64,000 bases of DNA, taken from the NCBI GenBank assembly GCA_016124585.1, contig WGNL01000006.1:124001-188000 (forward strand), in the 5' to 3' direction. This stretch comes from Bacteroidota bacterium. GTDB lineage: Bacteria > Bacteroidota > Bacteroidia > Chitinophagales > Saprospiraceae. Numbering within the stretch: the stretch's first letter is position 1; every line of letters starts with the position of its first letter. This document shows, piece after piece, positions 17,971-27,029 of the stretch. The position numbers and the translations under genes are program-made. The notes under the pieces are model-generated. The model was not told the origin of the DNA and searched no databases. It was given only the letters and a program-made list of their open reading frames with translations.

Positions 17971-19365
17971 TTAAGGTATTTTAAACAGCCCTTTCTCCTT
18001 CACCAAGTTTGCCACTTTGTCCGGCACGAATGCTTCCCAGCCTTCCTTCCCGCTGCGAATATCCGCCAATACATCACTGGCGAAAATATTCATCACGCCC
18101 CGGTTGAATTCTTCGATGTCCATGATGAGTCGGTGGTCCAGCAAGTGGCGGTAAAGATACTTGGCCCCGTCGGGGATGGGCAGGTTTTCGGCGGTCATCA
18201 GGGTCACGTTGTCGGCCAGTACGGAAGGGTAAGCATAGAGCCGCACCCCTTTTGCGAAGACCTCGCCGAAGGCGGCGAGCAGGCTGCCTTCGGCGTTTTG
18301 GCGGTATTTTTCTGAAAGGAACTCGCTGAGGCGGTGCGCCCGCAGTACGAGCCCAAGGTGCGATACTTTGTAGTCGGAGAAGTAGGAAATGAGCTGCTGG
18401 TACTCCTCGCAACTGGAGATGATGACCGTTTGGCCGAGGGCACAGAGCAGCTCGGTACGGTCGAGGAAGTCACGTTCGTCGAGCGGCCCGTTTTCGGTCA
18501 GGTTGCCGAGCGTGATTTCAGTGAGGGTAAACGATTTTTCCTGCTCCACTTCCGGCTCGTTTAGGAACTGTTCGAAGCCTTTTTCAATCATGTCCTCCTC
18601 CAGCAGCGTGAGCGGTCGGAAACTGGCCCTCACCACCAGCACATGTTTTTTGTACAAAAATTCCGAAGGGTGCACGTTCCGCTTGTCCGGCCCGAACATG
18701 GCCACCTCGCTCATGCGGTGCTTGATAAGCCAGAGGCTGAGCAGGCGGTTGTCGAGGCTGGCGAAATCGGGGCCGTTGAGCCGCACCATGTCAATATTGA
18801 CCCGACGGTGTAGGCCGTCCATGAGCGAGATGAGCAGGTTTTCAGGGTCGCTTGCGTAGCGGAAACAGGCATAGACCATGTTCACACCGAGCTTGCCAAC
18901 GGCCTGCTGCTGGAGTTGGGTGTCGTTGTCCAGCAGCTTGATGTGCAGCACAAGGTCGTTGGGTTCGCTGGTCGGCGTGCTTTGGAAGCGGATGCCGAGC
19001 CAGCCGTCGCCCTTGATGGTGCGTTGGTAGTTCATCGTGGCCACTGTATCGGCAAAGACGAAGAAATTGGTCTGCGGCCGCACGTTGCGCAAGCGCCCCT
19101 CAATCAGTTCCCACTCGTGTTCCAGCATTTTATAGAGACGGCTTTCGCAAACATAGCGCCCGTGCAACTCTGGGCCGTAGATTTCATCTGAAACGACTTT
19201 GTCGTAGGCGCTCATCGTCTTGGCGATAGTGCCGGAGGAGGCACCGACTTTGAAGAAGTTCCGGGCGACTTCCTGCCCCGCGCCAATCTCGGCGAGCGTG
19301 CCGTAGATGCTGTCGTCGAGGTTTATTTCGAGGGCTTTTTGTTCGGTTTCGAGTGCTTGGCGCAT
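17971..19365 (-). CDS. Conserved Bacteroidota protein of unknown function, 464 residues
   Basis: Cytoplasmic protein beginning MRQALETEQKALEINLDD, with the conserved YGTLAEIGAGQEVARNFF near residue 20. Relatives appear in databases under doubtful automatic names (TonB receptor, nicotinate-nucleotide adenylyltransferase). I see no nucleotide-binding motif or membrane helix to justify either. The start at 19365 is used because the 40 residues encoded upstream look random. It is the last gene before a shared terminator, and the antiporter gene lies upstream on the same strand. The role is unknown. Confidence 0.8.
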   Translation of the reverse strand: MRQALETEQKALEINLDDSIYGTLAEIGAGQEVARNFFKVGASSGTIAKTMSAYDKVVSDEIYGPELHGRYVCESRLYKMLEHEWELIEGRLRNVRPQTNFFVFADTVATMNYQRTIKGDGWLGIRFQSTPTSEPNDLVLHIKLLDNDTQLQQQAVGKLGVNMVYACFRYASDPENLLISLMDGLHRRVNIDMVRLNGPDFASLDNRLLSLWLIKHRMSEVAMFGPDKRNVHPSEFLYKKHVLVVRASFRPLTLLEEDMIEKGFEQFLNEPEVEQEKSFTLTEITLGNLTENGPLDERDFLDRTELLCALGQTVIISSCEEYQQLISYFSDYKVSHLGLVLRAHRLSEFLSEKYRQNAEGSLLAAFGEVFAKGVRLYAYPSVLADNVTLMTAENLPIPDGAKYLYRHLLDHRLIMDIEEFNRGVMNIFASDVLADIRSGKEGWEAFVPDKVANLVKEKGLFKIP

Positions 19366-19492
19366 TTTATAGATGGCAGTTAGACAGTTGGCGGTCGGCA
19401 GTCGGTGCCGTGGGCAACTGTGGTTGAAAAGTAAGGGCGAAACTAATGGTTTTGTAAAAATTACGCCTACTGGCTTGGCTTCCAAACTTGGA

Positions 19493-20584
19493 TTATGTCC
19501 GCTTTCCCCGCTTCTTTTGCCGAAGTTCTTTCACCATCATAAAGGCCAGGGTGAGCAGCGAAAGTGGCACCACGAACCAGATTACCGCTTCCCCAAAAAC
19601 ATCCATTGCCCCATTTTTTGTGGTTTTCAGGATTAGGAAAATTGTATAAGCTGTGTAGTAAACCAAAAAGACGAAGCCTTTCCAGCGGTCGAGGCGGAGG
19701 CCATTGAAGAAAAATGGCAGACAGGCCGCTGCCACTGCGGTCATGACGGGTATGTCGAAATAGATTGCTTCAGTGTTGACGGGTACGCCACCGGGTGCGA
19801 CGATTGCCGTCAGGCCGAGAATGAAAACAATATTGAAAATATTGCTGCCCACGGCATTGCCCACTGCGATGTCCTCCTCCTTCCGGATACTGGCGATGAT
19901 GGAGGTAGCCAATTCAGGTAGCGAGGTGCCAATGGCGATGATGGTCAACCCGATTATCAATTTGCTGACGCCGTAGGCTTCCGCAATGCTCACGGCGCTG
20001 TCCACCAAAAAGTTTGAACCCAGCAGCAGCAATGCCAAGCCAGCTACTACGAGCAATGGTTGCAGCCAAATTCTGCCTTTTTTGGGCTTGTTTTCCTCGC
20101 CGTATTCTTCTTGATAATCCTTTATAACCCGCTTGTTTTTTTCTTTTTTGCTCAAACGGATGAGAAAAACTAGGTAAGCAATCCCAATGGCCACAAGTAT
20201 GGCACCCTCCCACCACTGGACCGTTCCATCGGAAGCAAAAAGCAGCATGAGCAAGCTGGCACCAATCATGATGGGCACATCGAGGCGGACGAGCTGCTGA
20301 TGGACGACCAGTGGCAAAAACAACGACGATAGGCCCAAAATGAGGAGGATGTTCAGGATGTTGCTGCCCACCACATTGCCGATGGCAAGGTCGGCATTGC
20401 CCGATAGGGCGCTGCTGATGCTCACCGCCAGCTCCGGCGCACTGGTGCCGAACGAGACCACCGTGAGGCCGATAACGAGCGGAGAAATGCCGATGGCTGC
20501 AGCAATTTTTGAAGCACCCCTGACCAGCGCTTCGGCCCCAGCAACAAGCAGGATAAGGCCAACTATGAGTTTTAGTACAACCAT
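19493..20584 (-). CDS. Calcium/sodium antiporter of the CaCA family (YrbG type)
   Basis: Inner-membrane cation exchanger of 363 residues with about ten membrane helices. The two inverted alpha-repeats are clear: GTSAPELAVSISSAL and VVGSNILNILLILG in the first half, GTSLPELATSIIASI and AVGSNIFNIVFILG in the second. The central loop is cytoplasmic and Lys/Glu-rich (KKEKNKRVIKDYQEEYGEE). It ends in a basic tail (RQKKRGKRT). The length equals the family norm. Ion specificity is inferred from the family. Confidence 0.93.
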   Translation of the reverse strand: MVVLKLIVGLILLVAGAEALVRGASKIAAAIGISPLVIGLTVVSFGTSAPELAVSISSALSGNADLAIGNVVGSNILNILLILGLSSLFLPLVVHQQLVRLDVPIMIGASLLMLLFASDGTVQWWEGAILVAIGIAYLVFLIRLSKKEKNKRVIKDYQEEYGEENKPKKGRIWLQPLLVVAGLALLLLGSNFLVDSAVSIAEAYGVSKLIIGLTIIAIGTSLPELATSIIASIRKEEDIAVGNAVGSNIFNIVFILGLTAIVAPGGVPVNTEAIYFDIPVMTAVAAACLPFFFNGLRLDRWKGFVFLVYYTAYTIFLILKTTKNGAMDVFGEAVIWFVVPLSLLTLAFMMVKELRQKKRGKRT

Positions 20585-20705
20585 AAAATTGGTTTGTTTT
20601 CGGAGCGCAAAGAAACTGTATTCTTCGCAAACCCAATGTTGACAGGCAGCTTAGTTAGGGCTTTGGGCAAAATCTAATCGAAACCTAATCTGGCATACAG
20701 GCGGG

Positions 20706-22523
20706 TCAAAATACGCTCACATATCCAAAATGCACTTTCGGGTTGCGAAAATCCAACGGCTCACCGGACAGCCTGCCGACTGCCAAGCTGATGCCGAACA
20801 CTCCGGCCGTTGTCTCGAACGTCAAGCCACTACCAAAGCCAAGGGGGCGGTCATACTCAGTTTTTAAGCCAATGCGGCGGTCTTCCAAGTAGGCATAGTC
20901 ACCAAAAGCGTAGAAATAGGAATTTCTGCCCACCAGCAGGCGGTATTCCAGGGTGAAAACACTGTACAGTGTTGCAAAAATGCTCTCTTCGTCAAACCCC
21001 CTCAGCAATTTGTTGCCACCGATGCGGAACTGCTCGTTTTGGTAAATTTTTTCTTGCGAAAAAATAGCGCCACTCCGGGCTGCCAGCTTTACGGTACTCC
21101 GTTGCATGACGGGGAAGTAGCGCTCCAATCTCCCATCCAGCGTGAAGCGGAACGCCCGACCCGGCAGCGTGTCATAAAAACTTTCCGACACTTGCAAAAT
21201 CGCTTGGTTCCTTTCGATTTTTCGAACACCGGCACTTCCTTTTGCTACAGCTACCCACCCCCGGCGAGGGTTGAAGCGGTAGTCGAGAGCCTGCCAATTT
21301 GCTTCCAGGCCAAACGCCCGATTCCGCACATCTAGCTGGCTGGGGAAACGGCCTTGCCGGATGGCCACCGTATCTACCGTGAGTAGGTTGGAGGCGGTGG
21401 TATTCCAAAATGCTTTGAGGTAGTTGCCGCCCTGAAACAAGTACTGTACCCCGAATTCGCCAATGACATCTGTGTAGGTGCTGTCCCGGCGGTACTGGTT
21501 GAACTTGAGGTCTACACCAAACGGCAGTTGCAGGATGTAAGGGTAGGTGAAAGCCACCTCCAGCCGCTGGGTCTGGGGGCGCAACCGCTCGAACGAAGTG
21601 TAGATACGCTCACCCAGTCCAAACTGGTTCTGAAACTCAGCATTGAATGTACCGGTAATCAATACTTTTTGGTCGGGGCTGCCATTGTTTGGCAATACAC
21701 CAAGCAGGAAGTCGAAACGGCTCGCCTTCTTTTTTTCGAGGAAAAGTTTCAGATTGGCAGTACCTTCCCGAAAGGTGACAAGAGCATTTTTTTTCTCTTG
21801 CAAGAATGGCAGTTCTTGTACCCGCTGGCGGATTTTCAGCACCCGTTGGCGGCTGTAAGGCTCTCCCGCCTTGATGCCAAGGTATTGTCGGAGGTAGTTT
21901 TTGGAGATCTTGGCGTCACCTTCCACCGTTAGGCTGTCGAAAAGGACGAGGGGGCCTTTGTGTAGAAAAAGTTTAGCGGTGATTGGTGATTGATGGCTGC
22001 TGATTGGTGATTCGTTGAATTCAAGGCTGTCTAAGTAAACTTTAGCAAAAGGGAAGCCGTTGTTTTCCGCCTGCTGAAGTATTCGCTCCTGCGTTTTTTG
22101 GAGGTCGGTGAAATTGAGCGGCTTTTTCCTATACAATTTTGGTCGAAAACCGCTTCTGTCTAGGAAATCGGAAGGTATGTTACCGTTGGAAATATTGGCC
22201 CACTCGTAGGCGGGGCCAAGGTGTAGCCAAGCGGTCAGGGTACTGTCCTGTAAGTCTGTGCTGTCAATGGAGGCTTCGAGATAAGCTAGAGCTTGGAGTT
22301 GGTTGGTGATATTTCTTAATTCATTGAAAACCAAGCTACTATCTACAAAACGATTTTCGTGCTTCAGGTTTTTTTGGAGAAAAGCGCTGTCAACGTCTAG
22401 GGGAATGAGGTGGAGATGGATGGATGTTTGGGCGCTCGTTTTTCCAAAAAACAGGAAAGCTGGCAGCGTGAACGCCATCATTTTCAAGAGGTTTTGCTTC
22501 GCAATTTTCTTAGAAAAACGCAT
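20706..22523 (-). CDS. BamA/TamA-like outer-membrane protein
   Basis: Omp85-superfamily protein of 605 residues. It has a signal peptide (about 1-31, ending KTSAQ), POTRA-like segments (about 60-110 and 185-255, with LTVEGDAKISKNYLRQYL), and a C-terminal beta-barrel (about 270-605) ending in FGYVSVF. The barrel contains the conserved GGNKLLRGFDEESIFA and FGSGLTFET. It is likely to act in insertion or translocation of outer-membrane proteins. It is shorter than BamA. Residues about 171-181 (SPISSHQSPIT) come from a five-unit heptamer repeat inserted in frame before a POTRA domain. Confidence 0.88.
   Translation of the reverse strand: MRFSKKIAKQNLLKMMAFTLPAFLFFGKTSAQTSIHLHLIPLDVDSAFLQKNLKHENRFVDSSLVFNELRNITNQLQALAYLEASIDSTDLQDSTLTAWLHLGPAYEWANISNGNIPSDFLDRSGFRPKLYRKKPLNFTDLQKTQERILQQAENNGFPFAKVYLDSLEFNESPISSHQSPITAKLFLHKGPLVLFDSLTVEGDAKISKNYLRQYLGIKAGEPYSRQRVLKIRQRVQELPFLQEKKNALVTFREGTANLKLFLEKKKASRFDFLLGVLPNNGSPDQKVLITGTFNAEFQNQFGLGERIYTSFERLRPQTQRLEVAFTYPYILQLPFGVDLKFNQYRRDSTYTDVIGEFGVQYLFQGGNYLKAFWNTTASNLLTVDTVAIRQGRFPSQLDVRNRAFGLEANWQALDYRFNPRRGWVAVAKGSAGVRKIERNQAILQVSESFYDTLPGRAFRFTLDGRLERYFPVMQRSTVKLAARSGAIFSQEKIYQNEQFRIGGNKLLRGFDEESIFATLYSVFTLEYRLLVGRNSYFYAFGDYAYLEDRRIGLKTEYDRPLGFGSGLTFETTAGVFGISLAVGRLSGEPLDFRNPKVHFGYVSVF
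21978..22012. repeat. Five heptamers inside the BamA-like gene
   Basis: Units GGTGATT (three copies), GATGGCT and GCTGATT form an uninterrupted 35-base tandem, read in frame by the minus-strand gene. Confidence 0.85.
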
Positions 22524-22557
22524 GAAAGGCTAAACGCAGAAATTTGGTTTTGGGTAT

Positions 22558-22584
22558 GTAACACGGACTTGCAATCCGTGTTAC
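22558..22584. repeat. Palindrome supplying the lipA stop codon
   Basis: Perfect 10-bp arms GTAACACGGA / TCCGTGTTAC with a 7-base loop. The TAA stop of lipA (22581-22583) lies inside the right arm. Palindromes of this general text are common as dispersed repeats in Bacteroidota; that is a recollection, not a search result. Confidence 0.75.
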
Positions 22585-23453
22585 AGATGCCGCTCCGCAT
22601 GGTAGCTTGATCGTACCAGTGGCCCGCTTTCCACGAAGGCGAATCCTCGTTTCATGCCTTCCTCCTTGTACTCCGCAAACTGGTCAGGATGCACGAAACT
22701 TGCCACTTCGAGGTGCATTTTTGTAGGTTGCAAATACTGCCCGATGGTGAGCACATCGCAACTGTGTTCCCGAAGGTCGTCCATGATTTGCAGCATTTCT
22801 TCTCGGGTCTCGCCGAGGCCAACCATTACGCCGGACTTAGTGCGCTTGCCATATTCTTTGGTACGCTTGATTTGCTCCAAGCTGCGGGCGTACTTGGCTT
22901 GCGGACGTACTTTGCGGTATAGCCGTTCCACTGTTTCCATGTTGTGGCTAACCACTTCTTGTCCGCCCTCAATCATTCGCTCTAAGGCTGGCCAATTTGC
23001 TTTGGTATCAGGAATCAGCGTTTCGATGGTAGTAGTTGGCGACATTTCTTTAACCATTCGTACAGTCTGGTACCAGATTTCGGCGCCACGGTCAGCGAGT
23101 TCGTCCCGGTTCACAGAGGTGATAACGGCATGTTTTACCTGCATTAAAAAAATAGCTTCAGCTACCCGGCGAGGCTCGTCTGCATCGTACTCAGGTGGGC
23201 GTCCGGTTTTCACAGCGCAAAAGGAGCAGGAGCGGGTGCAGGTATTGCCCAAAATCATGAAGGTAGCCGTGCCCTCGCCCCAGCACTCGCCCATGTTAGG
23301 ACAGTTGCCGCTTTGGCAGATGGTGTGTAGGCCATAGGTGTCTACGAGACTGCGGACATGCTTATATTTTTCACCGATAGGAAGCTTGACCCGTAGCCAG
23401 TCTGGCTTGCGGCGGCGGGGTTCGGCAGTTTCAGCGATAGGTAGCTCGATCAT
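22581..23453 (-). CDS. lipA: Lipoyl synthase
   Basis: Radical SAM enzyme that inserts two sulfurs into octanoyl groups on lipoyl domains. 290 residues. The auxiliary cluster cysteines are C46, C51 and C57 ([13 protein letters not shown]), and the radical SAM cluster is C72, C76 and C79 ([10 protein letters not shown]). The conserved RSSYHAE near the C-terminus carries the Ser that binds the auxiliary cluster. The start at 23453 ([12 protein letters not shown]) is chosen over one 66 bases upstream in repeat-like DNA. lipB is not adjacent. The stop codon is part of a palindrome. Confidence 0.97.
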   Translation of the reverse strand: MIELPIAETAEPRRRKPDWLRVKLPIGEKYKHVRSLVDTYGLHTICQSGNCPNMGECWGEGTATFMILGNTCTRSCSFCAVKTGRPPEYDADEPRRVAEAIFLMQVKHAVITSVNRDELADRGAEIWYQTVRMVKEMSPTTTIETLIPDTKANWPALERMIEGGQEVVSHNMETVERLYRKVRPQAKYARSLEQIKRTKEYGKRTKSGVMVGLGETREEMLQIMDDLREHSCDVLTIGQYLQPTKMHLEVASFVHPDQFAEYKEEGMKRGFAFVESGPLVRSSYHAERHL

Positions 23454-23524
23454 TGTGATTGATAAATTGTGGTGGGTGATTGTTAGTGAAGCGTCCAAAT
23501 CACGAGTCACCGATATCAATCACC
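23454..23524. repeat. Degenerate heptamer-like repeat upstream of lipA
   Basis: GGTGATTG (23475-23482) and CAATCACC (23517-23524) form an inverted pair, with further imperfect seven-base periodicity between 23454 and 23488. It fills the gap between lipA and the next gene and touches that gene's stop codon at 23520. Confidence 0.5.
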
Positions 23525-24308
23525 ATCTTTTTCCGAACTGCAAATTTAGGAAAAGGTTGAGGAAGAGGAGGTTGTTTTCCACATTAGGTTGCTCTACCAT
23601 GATGGGAACCTTACGGGAAAAGACATCGACCATTACGCCTCCTTCAAAAGATTTAAGGTATTCGTCGAACGCACCCCAGTCGAAATGAACGGCAAAACGT
23701 GCATGTGCCCCAGGTATGAATGATGCGTGGCCAAAGCCTTTAGTCCAGGCGGAAGCACCGTGTATTTTGGTGATATCAAGGAAGCGGGAAGCACTTTCTT
23801 CTGTGTAGCGGGCGGAATAGGAAAGATTGCCATCGCCGGCTTGGAGTTCAAGATAGTAAGGTTTGAGTATGCCAAGTGTTGCACCACCCTCATAGCTGAT
23901 GCCAACTGCCACGCCCTTGTGCTTAGCTTTTTCAGAAAAATAACGCTTAGCGCCGAGGCCAGCACGCAACACGAATAAGTTGTTTTGTTTGCCGTATTTG
24001 AATGCTTTTGAAACCCTTCCATTGAGCGAACTTGGTGCGTCCCAACTTTGCCTAAATTCTTTGGCGTGCTTTAATTCCCCTAATTCAAATTGCCAGTATT
24101 TGGTGCGGTAGTAAGTCTGCAAGGTGCCGAAGTTGGCACCAAATGAATAGCCGTGCGTATGTAGGCGGAAGTTCATTGCAAACTCCCGGTTATAAATTAT
24201 CCCCTTGGACGGGTCGTCAAGTTGCTTGGGCTGGATGGTCTCTTGCGCAGTTGCAATGAATGCATAAAATGAAATCAGCAGTAGCAGAAAGTATTTCTCT
24301 TTTCTCAT
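23520..24308 (-). CDS. Exported, probable outer-membrane beta-barrel protein
   Basis: 262 residues with signal peptide MRKEKYFLLLLISFYAFIAT, cut after AQ. The mature chain alternates aromatic and polar residues (YSFGANFGTLQTYYRTKYWQ, FLNLFLNLQFGKRW) and ends in an aromatic residue, as barrel proteins do. No named domain is recognised. It lies upstream of lipA on the same strand, separated by a repeat. Function unknown. Confidence 0.75.
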   Translation of the reverse strand: MRKEKYFLLLLISFYAFIATAQETIQPKQLDDPSKGIIYNREFAMNFRLHTHGYSFGANFGTLQTYYRTKYWQFELGELKHAKEFRQSWDAPSSLNGRVSKAFKYGKQNNLFVLRAGLGAKRYFSEKAKHKGVAVGISYEGGATLGILKPYYLELQAGDGNLSYSARYTEESASRFLDITKIHGASAWTKGFGHASFIPGAHARFAVHFDWGAFDEYLKSFEGGVMVDVFSRKVPIMVEQPNVENNLLFLNLFLNLQFGKRW

Positions 24309-24497
24309 GGCAGACTGTATTCTGTTGTAATGGGAGGCAATTTTTGATCGCCTAAAAATAAGGGTATTTGAGGAGAGAAACGAGTGCCAAAATGCTTTTG
24401 TTTAAAATCTTTTTTCGGTTTGGTGTCAAAAAACGTTCTTAAAACGGGCTTTTTCACTTTTTATGGTGTTCGTTTACAAGGGTTTGTTGAGTAGGCT

Positions 24498-24505
24498 TAC
24501 CTTTG
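24498..24505 (+). promoter_or_regulatory. -7 box of the DUF4834/pseudouridine synthase operon
   Basis: TACCTTTG, 17 bases before the ATG at 24523. TTTA at 24472-24475 is a weak -33 candidate. Confidence 0.55.
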
Positions 24506-24522
24506 TAAAAAATCAGTTTGCT

Positions 24523-24714
24523 ATGATTAAATTACTTTTCTGGGGATTCATAGGATATGTTGTGTATCGTTTTTTTCAAATGAAGGAAATGGTGAAAGAG
24601 AGTCGTCTTCGCCAGTACTATGAAGAAAAGCTACGGCAGCAAAAATTTGAAAATAACGCTACATCGAAAACTAAATCTGGCGACGAATTCATTGATTATG
24701 AAGAAATTAAGTAA
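24523..24714 (+). CDS. DUF4834-type small membrane protein
   Basis: 63 residues: one N-terminal membrane helix (IKLLFWGFIGYVVYRFF), then a charged helix, and an acidic C-terminus (GDEFIDYEEIK) as in the DUF4834 family. The start at 24523 rather than 24463 keeps the helix at the N-terminus and follows a -7 box. The gene overlaps the next start by 17 bases, which implies translational coupling. Confidence 0.8.
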   Translation: MIKLLFWGFIGYVVYRFFQMKEMVKESRLRQYYEEKLRQQKFENNATSKTKSGDEFIDYEEIK

Positions 24715-25453
24715 GGAAAAACTTTCGGAAAACCAAGCTCAATCTCAGCCCGAAGCTGTTGAAAACCATGCTTCCATCGGAGACTGGGTAATCCTAAAAA
24801 ACAACCAGTTCATTGCCTTCAACAAGCCGCCAGGAATTCCCGTGCAAGCGGACAAAACAGGCGATAAATCGCTGTTACAACTGGCAGAAATATATACCAA
24901 GTCGAAGCTGTACCTCGTGCACCGCCTCGACCGGCCCGCTACGGGAATCGTTGTTTTTGCGAAGACAAAAACAATGGTTAGTTCGCTGGGCGACCAATTC
25001 AAGGAACGTTCCGTACGCAAAACCTATCTCGCCGTCGTTAAGGACCTACCGAAGGAAACAGCAGGTACGCTCCGCCATTTTTTGCAAAAAAACGAAAAAG
25101 CAAACCGCACTGCAGTTTCGGACGACAGTGAAGCTGGCGACCTTTCTGAAATGAGTTACAAAGTGATTGGCAGCAGTGATAACTACCACCTGCTGGAAGT
25201 GCAACTCCACACCGGGCGTCATCACCAAATTCGGGCACAGTTGGCCGCCATTGGCAGCCCCATCAAAGGCGACGTAAAATACGGTGCCCGCCGTGGCAAC
25301 CGTGACCGCTCCATCCACCTTCACGCTTGGAAACTGGGGTTTGAACATCCGGTTTTAGGGGAAGGGGTGGAACTGACGGCCGCCTTACCCGATGACCCAG
25401 TTTGGAATGCTTTTGAATCAGCTGGTTATTTGCAATCGGTTGAAAATCAATAA
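24698..25453 (+). CDS. RluA-family RNA pseudouridine synthase
   Basis: Isomerises uridine to pseudouridine in RNA. 251 residues. The catalytic Asp is in LVHRLDRPATGIVVFAKT (about residue 75), and GRHHQIRAQLA is the conserved substrate-binding segment. There is no S4 domain, as in RluC/D-less short forms such as TruC or YqcB, so the target (rRNA or tRNA) is not clear. The start at 24698 (MKKLSKEK) overlaps the preceding gene. It forms an operon with DUF4834 and the gene at 25463. Confidence 0.92.
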   Translation: MKKLSKEKLSENQAQSQPEAVENHASIGDWVILKNNQFIAFNKPPGIPVQADKTGDKSLLQLAEIYTKSKLYLVHRLDRPATGIVVFAKTKTMVSSLGDQFKERSVRKTYLAVVKDLPKETAGTLRHFLQKNEKANRTAVSDDSEAGDLSEMSYKVIGSSDNYHLLEVQLHTGRHHQIRAQLAAIGSPIKGDVKYGARRGNRDRSIHLHAWKLGFEHPVLGEGVELTAALPDDPVWNAFESAGYLQSVENQ

Positions 25454-25462
25454 ATTGAGAAA

Positions 25463-26128
25463 ATGAAAGCTGTGAAAATTCAAGCCTTACTGCTGTATCT
25501 GATGGTATTTTTTACGGCAGCAACTGCCCAGGAACAAGTGGCAGGGATTCCGACTCCTTTATCGGCTTATGAGGCAATCCAAACATTGAAAAACGGAACG
25601 CTTGTTATTCGCTTAGCTACGAACGTACGGAGGATAGAAGCTTTGGAAAAAATGGTGGCCACTACTTCCAAGGAGAAAGATCGGCAGCGTTTTGAGAATA
25701 TGCTTCAGAAAACCAAGCAGGAAACCGAAGATAAAAATCGCTGGTTGATGGCTGCTTTTCAAGCGAATTATACTTTTTCGAAACTGCTTTTTATGCCAGA
25801 CACTGCGTCCACTCTGTTGAAAACGGGTACAAGAAAAGGCATCTTTTACGGCTCCGACCTAAAAATTGAACCTTCATTATCATTGGATGGAGATTTTCTT
25901 GTTGCTTACAATGGGCCGAGTGCTTCAAGAGATAACAGTGCTAACGAAGGTATTAATGTACTTGACGGCAACTTACAACTTTTACAGTCGCCGTTCCCAT
26001 ATTTCGTTGGACGCACTTCCGTACGGCGCATGTTTGAAGAAACATTCAACAAGACTACGGAACTTGACCATTACAATACATTAGTTAAGAAGTTTCAGCA
26101 GCGATTGGAAGAGTTTGGAGGACAGTAG
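25463..26128 (+). CDS. Exported protein of unknown function
   Basis: 221 residues, nine bases after the pseudouridine synthase gene and probably co-transcribed. The signal peptide ends near FFTAATAQEQ. It has a Lys/Glu-rich helix (about 55-95), then a beta-rich half with GIFYGSDLKIEPSL and a C-terminal helical region. No family recognised. Its neighbours give no clue beyond co-expression with an RNA-modifying enzyme. Confidence 0.72.
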   Translation: MKAVKIQALLLYLMVFFTAATAQEQVAGIPTPLSAYEAIQTLKNGTLVIRLATNVRRIEALEKMVATTSKEKDRQRFENMLQKTKQETEDKNRWLMAAFQANYTFSKLLFMPDTASTLLKTGTRKGIFYGSDLKIEPSLSLDGDFLVAYNGPSASRDNSANEGINVLDGNLQLLQSPFPYFVGRTSVRRMFEETFNKTTELDHYNTLVKKFQQRLEEFGGQ

Positions 26129-26138
26129 TTTTATGACT

Positions 26139-26528
26139 TCAATTATTTTCTTCTTCTTTCAATATCGGCTTCACAGGTACCGAATCAGTCGGTGGTTTAT
26201 AATCTGGCCGAGTGGGCCTACCAGGTAGAATTGAAAAAATTGAAGTGTCCCGGTTTTGTTTTGCGTTCTCAATGACGATGGAATCAGTAAGCGCTGTGGC
26301 TTTATCCTCAATATCATTTCGGCATTTTTTCTCCATATCTGATTTCCAACGGTCAAGGCGTTCAGTGAGTCGCTCTTGCATGACTTCTTCTTTCGTTTTG
26401 GCAGGTTTTTTCTGGCAGCCCAATAATGGTAGTATATAAATTGAGAGGCAAAAAATGACTGAAAGTAGGCGTAAAGCCCTCACATCAGCAGTTCGCATTT
26501 CCCCTCTTTTATTATTTAATATTTTCAT
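26139..26528 (-). CDS. Small putative lipoprotein
   Basis: 129 residues. A long N-terminal region leads to a hydrophobic stretch and lipobox LLGC (C38). After it there is a charged helix (KTKEEVMQERLTERLDRWKS) and a Pro-rich tail. A second ATG at 26498 gives a more usual signal length. Eight bases separate it from the lipoprotein gene upstream, with which it shares charged helical character. Function unknown. Confidence 0.65.
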   Translation of the reverse strand: MKILNNKRGEMRTADVRALRLLSVIFCLSIYILPLLGCQKKPAKTKEEVMQERLTERLDRWKSDMEKKCRNDIEDKATALTDSIVIENAKQNRDTSIFSILPGRPTRPDYKPPTDSVPVKPILKEEENN

Positions 26529-26535
26529 GTCAAAA

Positions 26536-26814
26536 TCATTGAGCGGTTTCTTGACGTAGCCGTTCGAGTGCTTTTCGAATTTCTTCGGTCCGCACTTTTA
26601 GCATGGAGTCCGTTTTGAACTGAACGGCACTGTCGAAACGGGCTGAACAAAGGCTATCAAAAATAGGTTTGAGCGAGTCCACCTGGTGGCGGTAGAGACT
26701 ATCAACTAGCTCCCGATCCTTGTAAGCTAGCGTGGGCGGCGGCGGCTCTGTACAGGCAGCTATCAATGCTAGCGACACTGTTAACAAGCACAGCCGTTTT
26801 ACTGGTATTTTCAT
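26536..26814 (-). CDS. Small putative lipoprotein
   Basis: 92 residues. Signal peptide MKIPVKRLCLLTVSLALIAA with the lipid-attachment Cys at C21, then TEPPPPT and a helical body (YRHQVDSLKPIFDSLCSARF). It is the first gene of a two-lipoprotein operon with 26139-26528. Helical lipoproteins of this size often anchor to or space the cell wall, but nothing specific can be claimed. Confidence 0.7.
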   Translation of the reverse strand: MKIPVKRLCLLTVSLALIAACTEPPPPTLAYKDRELVDSLYRHQVDSLKPIFDSLCSARFDSAVQFKTDSMLKVRTEEIRKALERLRQETAQ

Positions 26815-27029
26815 AAAAAACTGTTGTGAAAAATTGAGGCAAAACTAAAGGATTTGAAATATCCAAATGCTCCAAAATCACAGGCATCCATGCAAACTTC
26901 CTAAGAAGTAGAGTGTAAATTTTAAGATTTTCTTAGCATCCGTCAAGTCGGGTGAACCCAACGGTAAATCGTTATCAACCGTCTTTCCCATCGAATCAAA
27001 AAAATTAAACAATCTATCACTTGACTTTT

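Noticed and set aside
19914-20636. 240-codon minus-strand frame
   Set aside because: Out-of-frame shadow of the CaCA antiporter gene on the same strand.
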